From contig NZ_VTER01000003.1 of the NCBI RefSeq assembly GCF_008180445.1, positions 310,001 through 374,000 on the forward strand: DNA of 64,000 nt, in the 5' to 3' direction. Below the pieces are notes generated by a model. It had not been told where the DNA came from and ran no database searches. It saw only the letters and a list, made by a program, of their open reading frames with translations. This DNA is from Bacillus_AB infantis_B (GTDB lineage Bacteria; Bacillota; Bacilli; Bacillales; Cytobacillaceae). A program made the translations under genes and the position numbers. Below are positions 22,365 to 30,992 of the stretch, piece by piece (position 1 is the stretch's first letter; every line of letters starts with the position of its first letter).

Positions 22365-23304
22365 TTCTATGACCTTCTTTCTGTACAGGATGCTTTTCCG
22401 ATGCAATGTCTATGAATATTTCATGCAGGGAAACACGGTCGATGGACAGCTCGTGGACATCCAGCTCCTCAGGCAGCTGCTTCAGCCACCTGGCAGGATG
22501 AACAAGGCTGTCGAGATAAAGGACTGACACATCGCCTTTTTGCTCCACCCTCTGCACATGGGGGATTTTCTCCAGCATTGCCGCTCCATTTTCCCCGCGG
22601 ATTGTGCATTTATAGTTCGCATACTCTTTTTTCACTTCTTCCACCGTTCCAGCAAGGACCTTGTGCCCTTTATGGATCATAAATAACCGGTCGCACATTT
22701 CCTCTACCATATTCATCTGATGCGAGGAAAGCAGAATCGCCGTCCCTTTATCCGCAAGCTCCCTGATTTCCTTTTTGAAGACCTCCTGGCTGACTGGATC
22801 AAGCCCGGAAAAAGGCTCGTCAAGGATGAGAAGGCGGGGCTCATGAAGGACAGAGGCGATAAACTGGATTTTCTGCCCCATCCCTTTGGACAGTTCCTCC
22901 AGTTTAGCTTTCTCCTTCCCTCCCATATTGAACTTAGCCAAATACTCCAAGATCCGCTCTTTTGCCTTTTTCAATGGGTAGTCCTTTAACTCCGCAAGAT
23001 AGAGCAGCATATCCATCACCTTGACATTTTTATAAAGGCCCCTTTCTTCAGGCAGGTATCCGATCAGGTGGCAGGGAATGCTTTTTCCTGAAGAATGCCC
23101 GTGAAATGTGATATCTCCTTCATCAGGCAGAATGATGCCCATGATGCTGCGTATCGAGGTGGATTTGCCGGCGCCATTCGGTCCAAGGATAGCCATGATC
23201 TCACCCTCATGCACCGAAAAAGAAATATCCTTCAGCACTTGTTTGTCTTTATACGACTTGACGATACCTTCCACGGAGAGCACCTTCCCGCTCACTCTCT
23301 CCAC
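22354..23304 (-). CDS. ABC transporter ATP-binding protein (NatA-like)
   Basis: A 316-residue ATPase: Walker A GPNGAGKST, signature ELSKGMGQKIQ, Walker B LLILDEPFSGLD and a C-terminal ~90-residue extension characteristic of NatA/DUF4162 exporters. The start is a GTG with AGGA 6 nt upstream; it overlaps the previous ATPase gene by 13 bp. It ends in overlap with the NatB-like permease, so the three are tightly coupled. It should energise that permease. Confidence 0.9.
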   Translation of the reverse strand: MERVSGKVLSVEGIVKSYKDKQVLKDISFSVHEGEIMAILGPNGAGKSTSIRSIMGIILPDEGDITFHGHSSGKSIPCHLIGYLPEERGLYKNVKVMDMLLYLAELKDYPLKKAKERILEYLAKFNMGGKEKAKLEELSKGMGQKIQFIASVLHEPRLLILDEPFSGLDPVSQEVFKKEIRELADKGTAILLSSHQMNMVEEMCDRLFMIHKGHKVLAGTVEEVKKEYANYKCTIRGENGAAMLEKIPHVQRVEQKGDVSVLYLDSLVHPARWLKQLPEELDVHELSIDRVSLHEIFIDIASEKHPVQKEGHRIAQ

Positions 23305-24164
23305 CCCTTTTCCTGTTTTGGCTGCTGAAGCATGATGGCCAGCGCTTCCTCAAGCTCCGGCACCTCTTCCTCCAAAATCGAGATGCCAGCTTTTTTAAAA
23401 TAACGTTCTGCTTCCATGGCTGCCGAGGTTATGACCATCCTTTCCCCCTGGCGTGATACTTCCCCGGGTATGCTGGAATCCGGCAGCTGGCCCACCCAAT
23501 ACTTTTTAAACTTGAGGGCCAATTCATCTTTTTCAAAGTGGCCAGTGATTTCTCCATCCTTCATAAAAAGGATATAATCGGCCAGTTTGCGGATATCCTC
23601 TGCCTGATGGGTCGCAATGATCATCGTCTTATCTCCCCGCTCCATCCACTTCGCAAGCACTTCCATTAAAAGATGCTTTGCAGGTATATCCATGGAGGCA
23701 GACGGTTCATCCAGAAGAAGGATCTCTGTATCCCTTGGCAGGGTCAATGCAAGATTAAGCTTCTGCTGGACGCCTTGGGAAAGCTTTCCGTACGGCTTAT
23801 CAAGGGGAACTGAAAATAGGTTTACAATCTCGTCGAACAGCTGCTTATCCCAGGAAGGATACCATCGCGAAACAAGTGAATACAGCTCATATCCGGTAAG
23901 CGTGCTGACGCCGTTCAGTGTCTGGGGCTGATAAGCGATGGTCTGCTTCCATGACTCCCCCTCTGAAATCGATTGTCCGTTTATCCGGATATCTCCCTTG
24001 TCTCTCTTGGCAAGATTCATCATTAATTTTAATAGGGTGCTTTTTCCTGATGAGTTATTGCCGATCAAAGCTGTGATGGTCCCTGGCTCAAAGCTTGCAT
24101 CCAAAGGGCCCAGTTTAAAGCCGTCTATATTTTTTTCAAGTCCGGTGATTTCTATTGGCAGCAT
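23292..24164 (-). CDS. ABC transporter ATP-binding protein (YtrB/YhcG-like)
   Basis: A 290-residue ATPase with Walker A GNNSSGKST, signature KLSQGVQQKLNLAL and Walker B ILLLDEPSASMD. The C-terminal third resembles the extra domain of GntR-linked ATPases such as YtrB. The ATG at 24164 is chosen because GGAGG lies 7 nt upstream; the ATG two codons earlier is too close. It follows the GntR gene directly, the usual arrangement for YtrA-type operons. Its membrane partner is probably the 239-residue protein encoded before GntR. Confidence 0.88.
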   Translation of the reverse strand: MLPIEITGLEKNIDGFKLGPLDASFEPGTITALIGNNSSGKSTLLKLMMNLAKRDKGDIRINGQSISEGESWKQTIAYQPQTLNGVSTLTGYELYSLVSRWYPSWDKQLFDEIVNLFSVPLDKPYGKLSQGVQQKLNLALTLPRDTEILLLDEPSASMDIPAKHLLMEVLAKWMERGDKTMIIATHQAEDIRKLADYILFMKDGEITGHFEKDELALKFKKYWVGQLPDSSIPGEVSRQGERMVITSAAMEAERYFKKAGISILEEEVPELEEALAIMLQQPKQEKGWRE

Positions 24165-24166
24165 GA

Positions 24167-24562
24167 TCATTCCTCCCCGTTCTTAATTTTTTCTATCACT
24201 TTATGAAAAATCTCTTCTATTTCTTCAAGTGTGCAGTCATAGCTCATGGCCGTCCGGATGCCATTTTCGAGCGCCTGGTATACTGAACTGTGTTTAACAT
24301 CCGCCTTTTCCGATTCAGCCACCTCGGCCACAAAGGTTCCCTTTCCCTGAATCGTGGTGATGAAGCCTTTATATTCAAGATCCTGATAAGCCCTTCTCGT
24401 TGTGATGACACTCACCTCGAGATCCTTAGAGAGGGAGCGGATGGACGGGAGCGGCGATCCTGCCGGGAGCACCCCGCTCGCAATCAAAGCTTTTACCTGG
24501 CCCTCAATCTGGTGGTAGATGGGGACGCGGGATTCCTTGGATAATCTGATAGGAAGCTCCAA
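24167..24562 (-). CDS. GntR family regulator (YtrA subfamily)
   Basis: A 131-residue repressor. It has an N-terminal winged helix (VPIYHQIEGQVKALIASGVLPAGSPLPSIRSLSKDLEVSVITTRRAYQDLE) followed by only about 50 residues, the short C-terminus that defines the YtrA subfamily linked to ABC genes. TTG start with AAAGGAGG 7 nt upstream. It probably binds the 28-bp palindrome at 25318-25345 and represses this operon; YtrA relatives respond to cell-wall antibiotics. It lies second in the operon, after a membrane protein gene, whereas ytrA in B. subtilis is first. Confidence 0.9.
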   Translation of the reverse strand: MELPIRLSKESRVPIYHQIEGQVKALIASGVLPAGSPLPSIRSLSKDLEVSVITTRRAYQDLEYKGFITTIQGKGTFVAEVAESEKADVKHSSVYQALENGIRTAMSYDCTLEEIEEIFHKVIEKIKNGEE

Positions 24563-24577
24563 GCGGTTTCCTCCTTT

Positions 24578-25297
24578 CTATGACAGATAGTCGATTGTAG
24601 ACATTTTCTTCAGCATGTATTTTTTATAGAAGAGCGTGCAAGCCAGTGCCGCTGCAATCGCCAGCAGGGAAGTGAATAACGGCCATTTCCCCGCAGCCAT
24701 AATCGTCCAGCCGACAAGGCCGCTGCTGTAGGTATTGATAAGGATGACAGCTGCAATTCCTCCGCCATACAGCATAATGCTGTAAATGACCATGCGGGTC
24801 CGCTTTATCATATCGCCAGCTTCCATCGCCGGGAAAGACAGTCCAAAGAAAATGCTGAAAGAAAGCCACATAAGCGAAAAGGCGGCAAATCCGCCGATTC
24901 CCAGCTCACTGTTCAGACTTGGACTAAAGCTGTACAGCAGAATCATGAAGATCAGCTGTGCTGGGATAACAGTCAGAAAATAAGTCAAAAAACGGCTTTT
25001 CACCAAAATCCCTTTCCCGATCGGCAGCTGGCTCAGCGTCATGAAATAAGGGGAGGCCCATACATCTCTTTGCACCTTTTGAGATTGAAAGTCTTTTGTC
25101 CTCGACCAGGCCGCCGAGAAACCGAATAAAATCATAAACATAAAATCCACAATGGCTGTTTTGCCAATACCGAGCGAAAAAGCTAAAACGGTCACACCAA
25201 GAAACAGGACAGTATTGAGTATGAGCTGTATAAACCCTCTTGCTGATTTGCCCAGTTCGAATTTAACGAGCCACATTGCTTCTTTCCATTCATTCAA
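24578..25297 (-). CDS. Membrane protein, probable ABC permease of the GntR-linked cluster
   Basis: A 239-residue protein with six hydrophobic segments, no recognised signature and a cytoplasmic N-terminus (MNEWKEAMWLVKFELGKS) of the style seen in ABC-2 permeases. Start TTG with GGGAGGA 8 nt upstream. As first gene of the operon, ahead of GntR and a YtrB-like ATPase, it is the best candidate for that ATPase's membrane partner. The family was not recognised precisely; the permease role is inferred from topology and context. Confidence 0.7.
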   Translation of the reverse strand: MNEWKEAMWLVKFELGKSARGFIQLILNTVLFLGVTVLAFSLGIGKTAIVDFMFMILFGFSAAWSRTKDFQSQKVQRDVWASPYFMTLSQLPIGKGILVKSRFLTYFLTVIPAQLIFMILLYSFSPSLNSELGIGGFAAFSLMWLSFSIFFGLSFPAMEAGDMIKRTRMVIYSIMLYGGGIAAVILINTYSSGLVGWTIMAAGKWPLFTSLLAIAAALACTLFYKKYMLKKMSTIDYLS

Positions 25298-25317
25298 TTT
25301 TGATTCCTCCCACTGTT

Positions 25318-25345
25318 ATACTGTTTATATCTATATACACAGTAT
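25318..25345. promoter_or_regulatory. 28-bp palindromic operator of the GntR-ABC operon
   Basis: Arms ATACTGT and ACAGTAT are perfect, and the 14-bp centre (TTATATCTATATAC) is itself nearly symmetric; 24 of 28 positions agree with the reverse complement. It lies 20 bp before the first start codon and overlaps AT-rich -10-like sequence, as expected for a YtrA-type operator. Confidence 0.75.
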
Positions 25346-25407
25346 ATAAGACACTCGTTCTTTTTGCCAGCATTTTTGTAAAATAATCCAAATCATTTGC
25401 AGCCATA

Positions 25408-25439
25408 AAGAAACACCGCCCTGCCAAGCAGGACGGTGC
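25408..25439 (-). terminator. Terminator of the marR-MMPL operon
   Basis: An 11-bp stem CACCGTCCTGC/GCAGGGCGGTG with one mismatched pair, followed on the minus strand by TTTCTTT. Confidence 0.8.
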
Positions 25440-25457
25440 AGAAGAAGCTAACAGCTT

Positions 25458-28400
25458 TTATTCATTTGTTCCCCTTCTGAATGGCCACCAGTTTGCCTGG
25501 CCGAAGTTTTTCACCATAACCGGGATAAACAGCGGCAGGATGATGAACGCATACAGCAGGAGTCCGACCAGGATGATCGAGGCAATCTGCAGCAATGACA
25601 GCATGCCGGATGGCATCATCGCCGCGAATGTACCGCCAAGGATGACAACTGCCGAGATGATGACAGTTCCCATCTTCTTCATCGCCATCAGCATCGCGTC
25701 TGCTACAGAAAGGTCTTTATATTCATTGAAGCGGTCCATGAGGAAGATGCTGTAATCCACCCCAAGCGCGACAAGAATGACAAATCCAAAGAACGGCACG
25801 GCCCAGCTGATGCCTGTATAGCCGAGAATATCCACGAAAATCACTTCGTTCATCGCCATGGACGTATAATACGTCAGGATCAGTGATCCGATAATATAGA
25901 CTGGCATAATGATAGAACGGAACAGGAATACAAGAATGATAGAAATGCCGACGAGCATCAGCACGACTGTGCGGGAATAATCCTTGCCTGACATCTCATC
26001 AAGATCTGCGTTCGTACTTGTAATTCCGCCCAATGCCAGTTTCGCATTTTCAAGCTTTGTATCCTTTGTCGCCCTCTCCACAGCATCCTTGATTTTAGGA
26101 ACCTGATTGATGGCTTCGTTTGAATACGGATTTGCTTCAAAAATAACATCCAATGTCATGACTTTGCGGTCTTTTGACATATAAGCATCTACCGCCTGGT
26201 CGAAACCATCACTTTCCAGGACTTCTTCCGGCAGATAGAAAGCATTCAGGGAATCTGACTGCGACAGTCCGGACAGATAGTCCTGTGCAGAACCCAGTCC
26301 GTCTGATACCTGATTCAGCCCATCCACACTCTGATTAAGGCCGTCAGTCAGCTCACCCAGCTGGCCGCCGAGGCTGCCGAAGCCGTCCAGAAGCTGCTTC
26401 TGGCCATCATTGACGCCGGCAAGTCCGTTTGACAGCTGCGGGAATCCATTGACAATCTGGCCCTGGCCGTCTGCCAGCTGTTCAAGGCCGGCCTGCTGCT
26501 GTTCGATGCCGGTGATGATTTTCTGAAGTCCGCCGGCCAAATTCTGCTGGCCGCTGATTGCCTTGCCGAAGTTAACATTTGCCTTATTAAGTCCAGTCTT
26601 TACGCCTGCCAGCCCGCCATTCAGCTGTGTCAAGCCTTCTGCCAGAGGTTTAATATTTGCCTGTACATTCTGCACAGTTCCTTTAATTTTTTTGTAAGAA
26701 TCATTTTCAGCTATTCCCTGATACTTATCTTCCAGTACAGCAAAATCATCTGTTTTAATGCCTGCAAGGGCTTCTGAAAGACCATTCAAACCTGAACCGA
26801 TATCATTATATTTAGCTTGCAGACCGCTTACTCCGTCTGCCGCTTCCTGATATCCTCCAAGTAATTTTTTATAATTTACAAGAAGCTCTTCCGCCCCGGC
26901 TTTTGTCTTCTCCAGCCCTTTTTTCAGCTCAGTGGATCCGGCTGTGCCCTGGCGGAGGCCGTCTTCAATTTTGGCCAGATTGGTTTCGATTTCGGATAGG
27001 CCATTCTGTATCTCGCCTGTTCCCGATATTAAAGTGCCAATGCCAGAAACGGCCTGATCCAGCTCCGGCTCTGATTTAGACAGTTCGCTTCCTGCTTCCT
27101 GGAGCCCGTCGCTGATCTGGTCAAGTCCGTCTTTTCCTTCGCCAAGGCCATCTTCAAGGCTTTCGGCCTGCTTGGAAACGAAGAAATCTTCAATCGGCTC
27201 ACCTGTCGGCCTTGTTACAGACCGGACCGTATCGACCAGGTCCACTTTTTCCAGCTCCTGGCTGATTTTTTCTGCGAGAGCGATGTATTCAGCAGAATCC
27301 ATCCGCTCATCGTTCTGGAGCACAATTTGCGTCGGCATCGATTCACCGGGGCCAAAGCTGCCGCTGATGGCATCAAATGCCTTGATGGACGGTACATCTC
27401 CGCTGATTTCCTCCAGGGAGTTATAGGAAAGATCTCCGTCATACACCACAAGGAATGGTACACAAACTGCAGCAACTATGAACAGGGCAATGAATGGGCG
27501 TGCAAGCGAGAAGCGCCCGACAGTACCCCAAAGCTTGCTTTCTCCATGCTCTGCCGTGCTTTTTGAAGGCCAGAAGATCTTTTGTCCCAGTACAGCCATA
27601 AAGAATGGTACCACTGTGAACAGGGCGATCAGCAGAAGTGCCACACCGACAGCCACGGCTGAAGCTGACTGGTACAGTTTAAACTGGGAGAATCCAATGG
27701 CCGCAAAGCCGATCATAACCGCCAATCCGCTGAAAAATACGGTGCGGCCGGCATTCTTATATGTGGCTACAATCGCATCTGCCGTTGATTCACTGTGAGC
27801 CAATTCTTCTTTAAACCGGCTTAGCAGCAGGATGCAGTAATCAGTCCCGATACCGAAAAGGACGGCCACCAGGAAGATCTGCGTATAGTTGGAAATCGGG
27901 AAATCCACTTTATCCACCAGGATCGATACAATCGATTGTGAAGCCAGATATGAAAAACCGACAGTCAGCAGCGGGATGACCGGCGCCACGATAGAGCGGA
28001 ATACCAGGAGCAAGACAACGAGGATGAACACAACGGTAATACCCTCTGTTTTCTTCAGGCCTTCCTCAGAGCTGGTGGTCAGATCTTCATTGATCATCCA
28101 GTTGCTCGTATAATAATGGTCAACATCCGCATCTTCAATGGTTTCATACAGGGCATCGCTCAGCTCGCCTGCTTCGCGGCCGTTCCAGCTGATGCTCAAT
28201 GATGCGAGAATCGACTTCCCGTCATCGGAAACAAGCTGGTCTTTCAGGTTTTCTTCTGTAAAATGGGAGAGGATCTGCGTGATCCCAAGTTCCTCTTTAT
28301 TTGCTTCCAGATCATTGATGGCTTTCTCAGCTTCTTTGATCTGATCTGCCGACAGCTTTTTATCATCATGGAAAACAAGGGCCACAGAGGTTTCATCGCC

Positions 28401-28589
28401 TCCGCCTTCCTGCTTCTGCACTTCGTCCATGATTTGGCCGGCCAGCTTGGAGGAATATTCCTCCGGCACATCCACCTGCCCTTTTTCACGGACAAGATCA
28501 GCCATATTAGGGGCCAGGAAAAACAATCCGGCAATAACTGCAATCCACGCAATAAGGACAAACCATTTTCTCTTAATTATTGTATACAC
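25458..28589 (-). CDS. MMPL/RND family exporter (YdgH-like)
   Basis: A 1043-residue membrane exporter. Two halves each carry a cluster of transmembrane helices with the RND-type motifs GIGTDYCILLLSRFKEEL and GVDYSIFLMDRFNEY. Between them lies a ~330-residue extracytoplasmic insert (about 470-800) of repeated G-L-x-x-L heptad-like units (SDGLQEAGSEL, LADGQGQIVNGF) predicted to form coiled coil, as in YhgE/Pip-like proteins. B. subtilis YdgH is the nearest known relative. GTG start with GGAGG 7 nt before it, located inside the end of the marR gene. It likely exports lipids or toxic hydrophobic compounds under MarR control. Confidence 0.9.
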   Translation of the reverse strand: MYTIIKRKWFVLIAWIAVIAGLFFLAPNMADLVREKGQVDVPEEYSSKLAGQIMDEVQKQEGGGDETSVALVFHDDKKLSADQIKEAEKAINDLEANKEELGITQILSHFTEENLKDQLVSDDGKSILASLSISWNGREAGELSDALYETIEDADVDHYYTSNWMINEDLTTSSEEGLKKTEGITVVFILVVLLLVFRSIVAPVIPLLTVGFSYLASQSIVSILVDKVDFPISNYTQIFLVAVLFGIGTDYCILLLSRFKEELAHSESTADAIVATYKNAGRTVFFSGLAVMIGFAAIGFSQFKLYQSASAVAVGVALLLIALFTVVPFFMAVLGQKIFWPSKSTAEHGESKLWGTVGRFSLARPFIALFIVAAVCVPFLVVYDGDLSYNSLEEISGDVPSIKAFDAISGSFGPGESMPTQIVLQNDERMDSAEYIALAEKISQELEKVDLVDTVRSVTRPTGEPIEDFFVSKQAESLEDGLGEGKDGLDQISDGLQEAGSELSKSEPELDQAVSGIGTLISGTGEIQNGLSEIETNLAKIEDGLRQGTAGSTELKKGLEKTKAGAEELLVNYKKLLGGYQEAADGVSGLQAKYNDIGSGLNGLSEALAGIKTDDFAVLEDKYQGIAENDSYKKIKGTVQNVQANIKPLAEGLTQLNGGLAGVKTGLNKANVNFGKAISGQQNLAGGLQKIITGIEQQQAGLEQLADGQGQIVNGFPQLSNGLAGVNDGQKQLLDGFGSLGGQLGELTDGLNQSVDGLNQVSDGLGSAQDYLSGLSQSDSLNAFYLPEEVLESDGFDQAVDAYMSKDRKVMTLDVIFEANPYSNEAINQVPKIKDAVERATKDTKLENAKLALGGITSTNADLDEMSGKDYSRTVVLMLVGISIILVFLFRSIIMPVYIIGSLILTYYTSMAMNEVIFVDILGYTGISWAVPFFGFVILVALGVDYSIFLMDRFNEYKDLSVADAMLMAMKKMGTVIISAVVILGGTFAAMMPSGMLSLLQIASIILVGLLLYAFIILPLFIPVMVKNFGQANWWPFRRGTNE

Positions 28590-28591
28590 GC

Positions 28592-29053
28592 CTATTCCTC
28601 CACCTGTTGATCTTTAATTTCAAGCAGAATACTGCCCAGTTTCTCATAGGTTGTGATAAACTGCTCTATCTCCTGCTGGTCAAATTTTTTGATAAAAGAT
28701 TCAACCAGCTTGTTGATGCGCTCTTCCGTTTCCGAAAAAAGCTCCCTGCCTTTTTCAGAAAGCGTCAAGTACACGACCCTGCGGTCTTTTTCATCACGGG
28801 TCCGTTCGATCAGGCCCTTCTCAAACAGTCTGTTGATGATGGCTGTGATCGCACTTTTTTTGACATCGAACACCTCAGCCAATTCCGTTGACGTGCAGTT
28901 CTCTGAATGGTGGATGTATCTGAGCGTGTAATGCTGGTCATTTGTCAGTTCATCCCCGAGCTGGCACTTTACCAGGTTCTCGCCCGTCTTGTTTACTGAG
29001 AAGGAAACGGATATGTACCGGTCCACTAAGTCTTTTATATTCTCATGCGGCAT
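28592..29053 (-). CDS. MarR family repressor (YdgG-like)
   Basis: A 153-residue winged-helix regulator. The recognition segment is STELAEVFDVKKSAITAIINRLFEKGLIERTRDEKDRRVVYLTLSEKG, where DEKDRR is the wing typical of MarR. It precedes the MMPL gene by two bases, the same pair as ydgG-ydgH in B. subtilis, so it should repress the exporter and respond to an exported compound. ATG with AGAGGTGA 7 nt before it. A consensus promoter is seen upstream. Confidence 0.92.
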   Translation of the reverse strand: MPHENIKDLVDRYISVSFSVNKTGENLVKCQLGDELTNDQHYTLRYIHHSENCTSTELAEVFDVKKSAITAIINRLFEKGLIERTRDEKDRRVVYLTLSEKGRELFSETEERINKLVESFIKKFDQQEIEQFITTYEKLGSILLEIKDQQVEE

Positions 29054-29111
29054 GCATTATTCACCTCTCCCGCTATAAAGTTCTACCCTTTAATAATTCA
29101 ACACTTTAACT

Positions 29112-29140
29112 AATTTATCTTAATTGTATTTTTCTGTCAA
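29112..29140 (-). promoter_or_regulatory. marR operon promoter
   Basis: -35 TTGACA (29135-29140), 17-bp spacer, -10 TAAATT (29112-29117). AT-rich partial repeats of CTTTAA follow toward the gene and may be the repressor site, but no clean dyad was found. Confidence 0.75.
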
Positions 29141-29240
29141 GGGGGAGACTTTGCCTAAAAATTGAACTAAAATGGATTACCTATAATTGAAACTGTTTCT
29201 GTAATAAGTGAGGTTTTTCCAGGTTTCTGCTTGTTATGGG

Positions 29241-29331
29241 GTGTTGATTTCCGTTGCAGGCACTTCGCTTTCCGCGGGGCGGCGCTACTTTCCCGCTGGA
29301 GTCTTCGTGCCTTCCACTGCAATCAACGGGT
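29241..29331. repeat. GC-rich intergenic repeat (TTGATTTCC...CAATCAA type), short form
   Basis: The element opens GTTGATTTCCGTTGCAGGCA and closes GTGCCTTCCACTGCAATCAAC, so the ends are imperfect inverted repeats around a GC-rich centre (CTTTCCGCGGGGCGG...TCCCGCTGGAGTC). From memory, longer versions of this element are common in Bacillaceae; this one is only about 90 bp. It occupies most of the 385-bp gap between marR and the next operon, along with the marR promoter and a terminator. Confidence 0.65.
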
Positions 29332-29385
29332 TTTTTGAATTTAATGCTGCTATACATCAAGGTTATTTAAAACACTTAACACAAT

Positions 29386-29428
29386 AAAAAAAAGGGTACG
29401 GAATGAGAATATTCCGTACCCTTTTTTC
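29386..29428. terminator. Bidirectional terminator after the first Opu-type operon
   Basis: A long stem AAAAAAGGGTACGGAAT/ATTCCGTACCCTTTTTT with a short loop. T runs lie on both strands. It ends the operon whose last stop is at 29439. Confidence 0.9.
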
Positions 29429-29438
29429 TATTATTTAC

Positions 29439-30992
29439 TTAGTCGATTAGGTTTTTCTGTTTCAGGAAGTCGATTGCTACTTCGCGCGGGTTTTCTTTGT
29501 CGAGGTCGACTCTGGCATTCATTTCAGCCATTTCTTCCTCGGAAATCTGGTTGCCGAGCCTGTTGATGACTTCTTCAAGCTCTGGGTATTTTGCCAGTGT
29601 TTCCTGGCGGATGATTGGTGCTGCATAGTATGGCGGGAAGAATTGCCTGTCATCTTCAAGCACCTTCAGGCCGAAGCGGACAATCCGCCCGTCTGTGGTA
29701 AAAGCAGGGATGGCATCTACTTCCCCCTCCTGTACAGCGGAGTACATCAGGTTTGCATCCAATGTCCGCTTTTCTCTGAAATCGAGATTATACGTCTCAG
29801 TGAAAGCTGTAAATCCATCCTCACGCTCGTAAAAATCAGCAGGGCCGCCAAACCGGAGCTCCGAGGACACAGGAGAAAGGTCGGAAATTTTTTCAGCACC
29901 ATACTCGCTGTCGGTTTCCTGATTGACTGCAAGGGCGTATGTGTTCTGGAATCCTAAAGGCTCCATCCACTCCAGCTGAAATTCTTCGCTGTAGCCTTTC
30001 TTTACTTTGTTATATATATCCTCAGGGCTGTCCTCCGGATTATAGGATTCCTTCATGATCGTCAGGAGACCCGTCCCCGTATAATCCACATACATATCAA
30101 TATCGCCTTTTTGAAGGGCCTGGGTCAGGATCGGGGTATCGCCGAGCCCTTCCTGCACCCTGACATTATAATCTGTCTGATCTTTGATATATTCAGAAAG
30201 GATATGAGGGAGGATATACTGCTCTGTCCATCTTTTTCCGCCGAGGACAATGGTATCTTCCTCATTGCCTCCCCTCAGTCCAAAGAATAATGCCAGCGCA
30301 GCAATAGGAATGAGGACTAAGGAGAACCTCTTCCAGTTCACCTTTTTGCCTCTGCGCGGGTCGGTGGCAATTTCAATTCTTTTCAGGATCAAATCAATAA
30401 TAATCGCAAGGACGGCTGCCGGTATCGCACCTGCAAGCACAAGCTCATTGCGGGCAGTGGAAAGGCCCCTGTATATCAAGTCCCCAAGACCGCCTGCCCC
30501 AATGAAGGCGGCGAGGGTCGCCACACCGATTGTCAGAACGGCTGCTGTCCTGAGGCCAGCCATAATGATCGGCAATGCAAGGGGAAGCTCAATCATCCTG
30601 AGGATCTGGTTGCTCGTCATCCCCATGCCGCGTCCTGCCTCAACGGCAGACTGGTCGACCCCATTGATGCCGGTATATGTATTTCTTAAAAGAGGCAGCA
30701 AAGCATACACAGTCAAGGCGATGATCGCCGTTACATTTCCTATCCCGAACAAGGGAAGCAAGAATCCGAACAGCGCAAGGCTCGGAATCGTCTGGAAGAT
30801 GGATGTAATGCCAATGATCGGCTCAGCCAGCTTCTTCCTCCGCGAAATAAAGATGCCCAAAGGCAGGGATATGGCTGCTGCTATCACAATGGAAACAACC
30901 GACAAAAATAAATGCTGCTGAAGGGCTTCCAGAATTTCAGGCCATCTATTTTTAAAAATATCAACAACGAGTACAAAGAAATTATCATTCAT
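29439..30992 (-). CDS. Fused ABC permease/substrate-binding protein (OpuC/EgtU type), copy 1
   Basis: A 517-residue fusion. Residues 1-215 form a BPD permease with about six helices and the EAA-like loop GVDQSAVEAGRGMGMTSNQILRMIELPLALPIIMAG. Residues 240-517 form an OpuAC-like binding domain exposed outside (VLGGKRWTEQYILPHILSEYI...GDIDMYVDYTGTG). Such fusions import glycine betaine-like osmolytes or, in EgtU, ergothioneine. The sequence is clearly paralogous to the copy at 35028-36545. The ATG overlaps the ATPase gene by 8 bp. The ligand is undetermined; the YVDYTGT motif is the one seen in quaternary-amine binders. Confidence 0.88.
   Translation of the reverse strand: MNDNFFVLVVDIFKNRWPEILEALQQHLFLSVVSIVIAAAISLPLGIFISRRKKLAEPIIGITSIFQTIPSLALFGFLLPLFGIGNVTAIIALTVYALLPLLRNTYTGINGVDQSAVEAGRGMGMTSNQILRMIELPLALPIIMAGLRTAAVLTIGVATLAAFIGAGGLGDLIYRGLSTARNELVLAGAIPAAVLAIIIDLILKRIEIATDPRRGKKVNWKRFSLVLIPIAALALFFGLRGGNEEDTIVLGGKRWTEQYILPHILSEYIKDQTDYNVRVQEGLGDTPILTQALQKGDIDMYVDYTGTGLLTIMKESYNPEDSPEDIYNKVKKGYSEEFQLEWMEPLGFQNTYALAVNQETDSEYGAEKISDLSPVSSELRFGGPADFYEREDGFTAFTETYNLDFREKRTLDANLMYSAVQEGEVDAIPAFTTDGRIVRFGLKVLEDDRQFFPPYYAAPIIRQETLAKYPELEEVINRLGNQISEEEMAEMNARVDLDKENPREVAIDFLKQKNLID

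Noticed and set aside
30250..30921. 223-codon plus-strand ORF with apparent hydrophobic character
   Set aside because: Mirror of the transmembrane part of the copy-1 Opu permease; the hydrophobicity is a reverse-complement effect.
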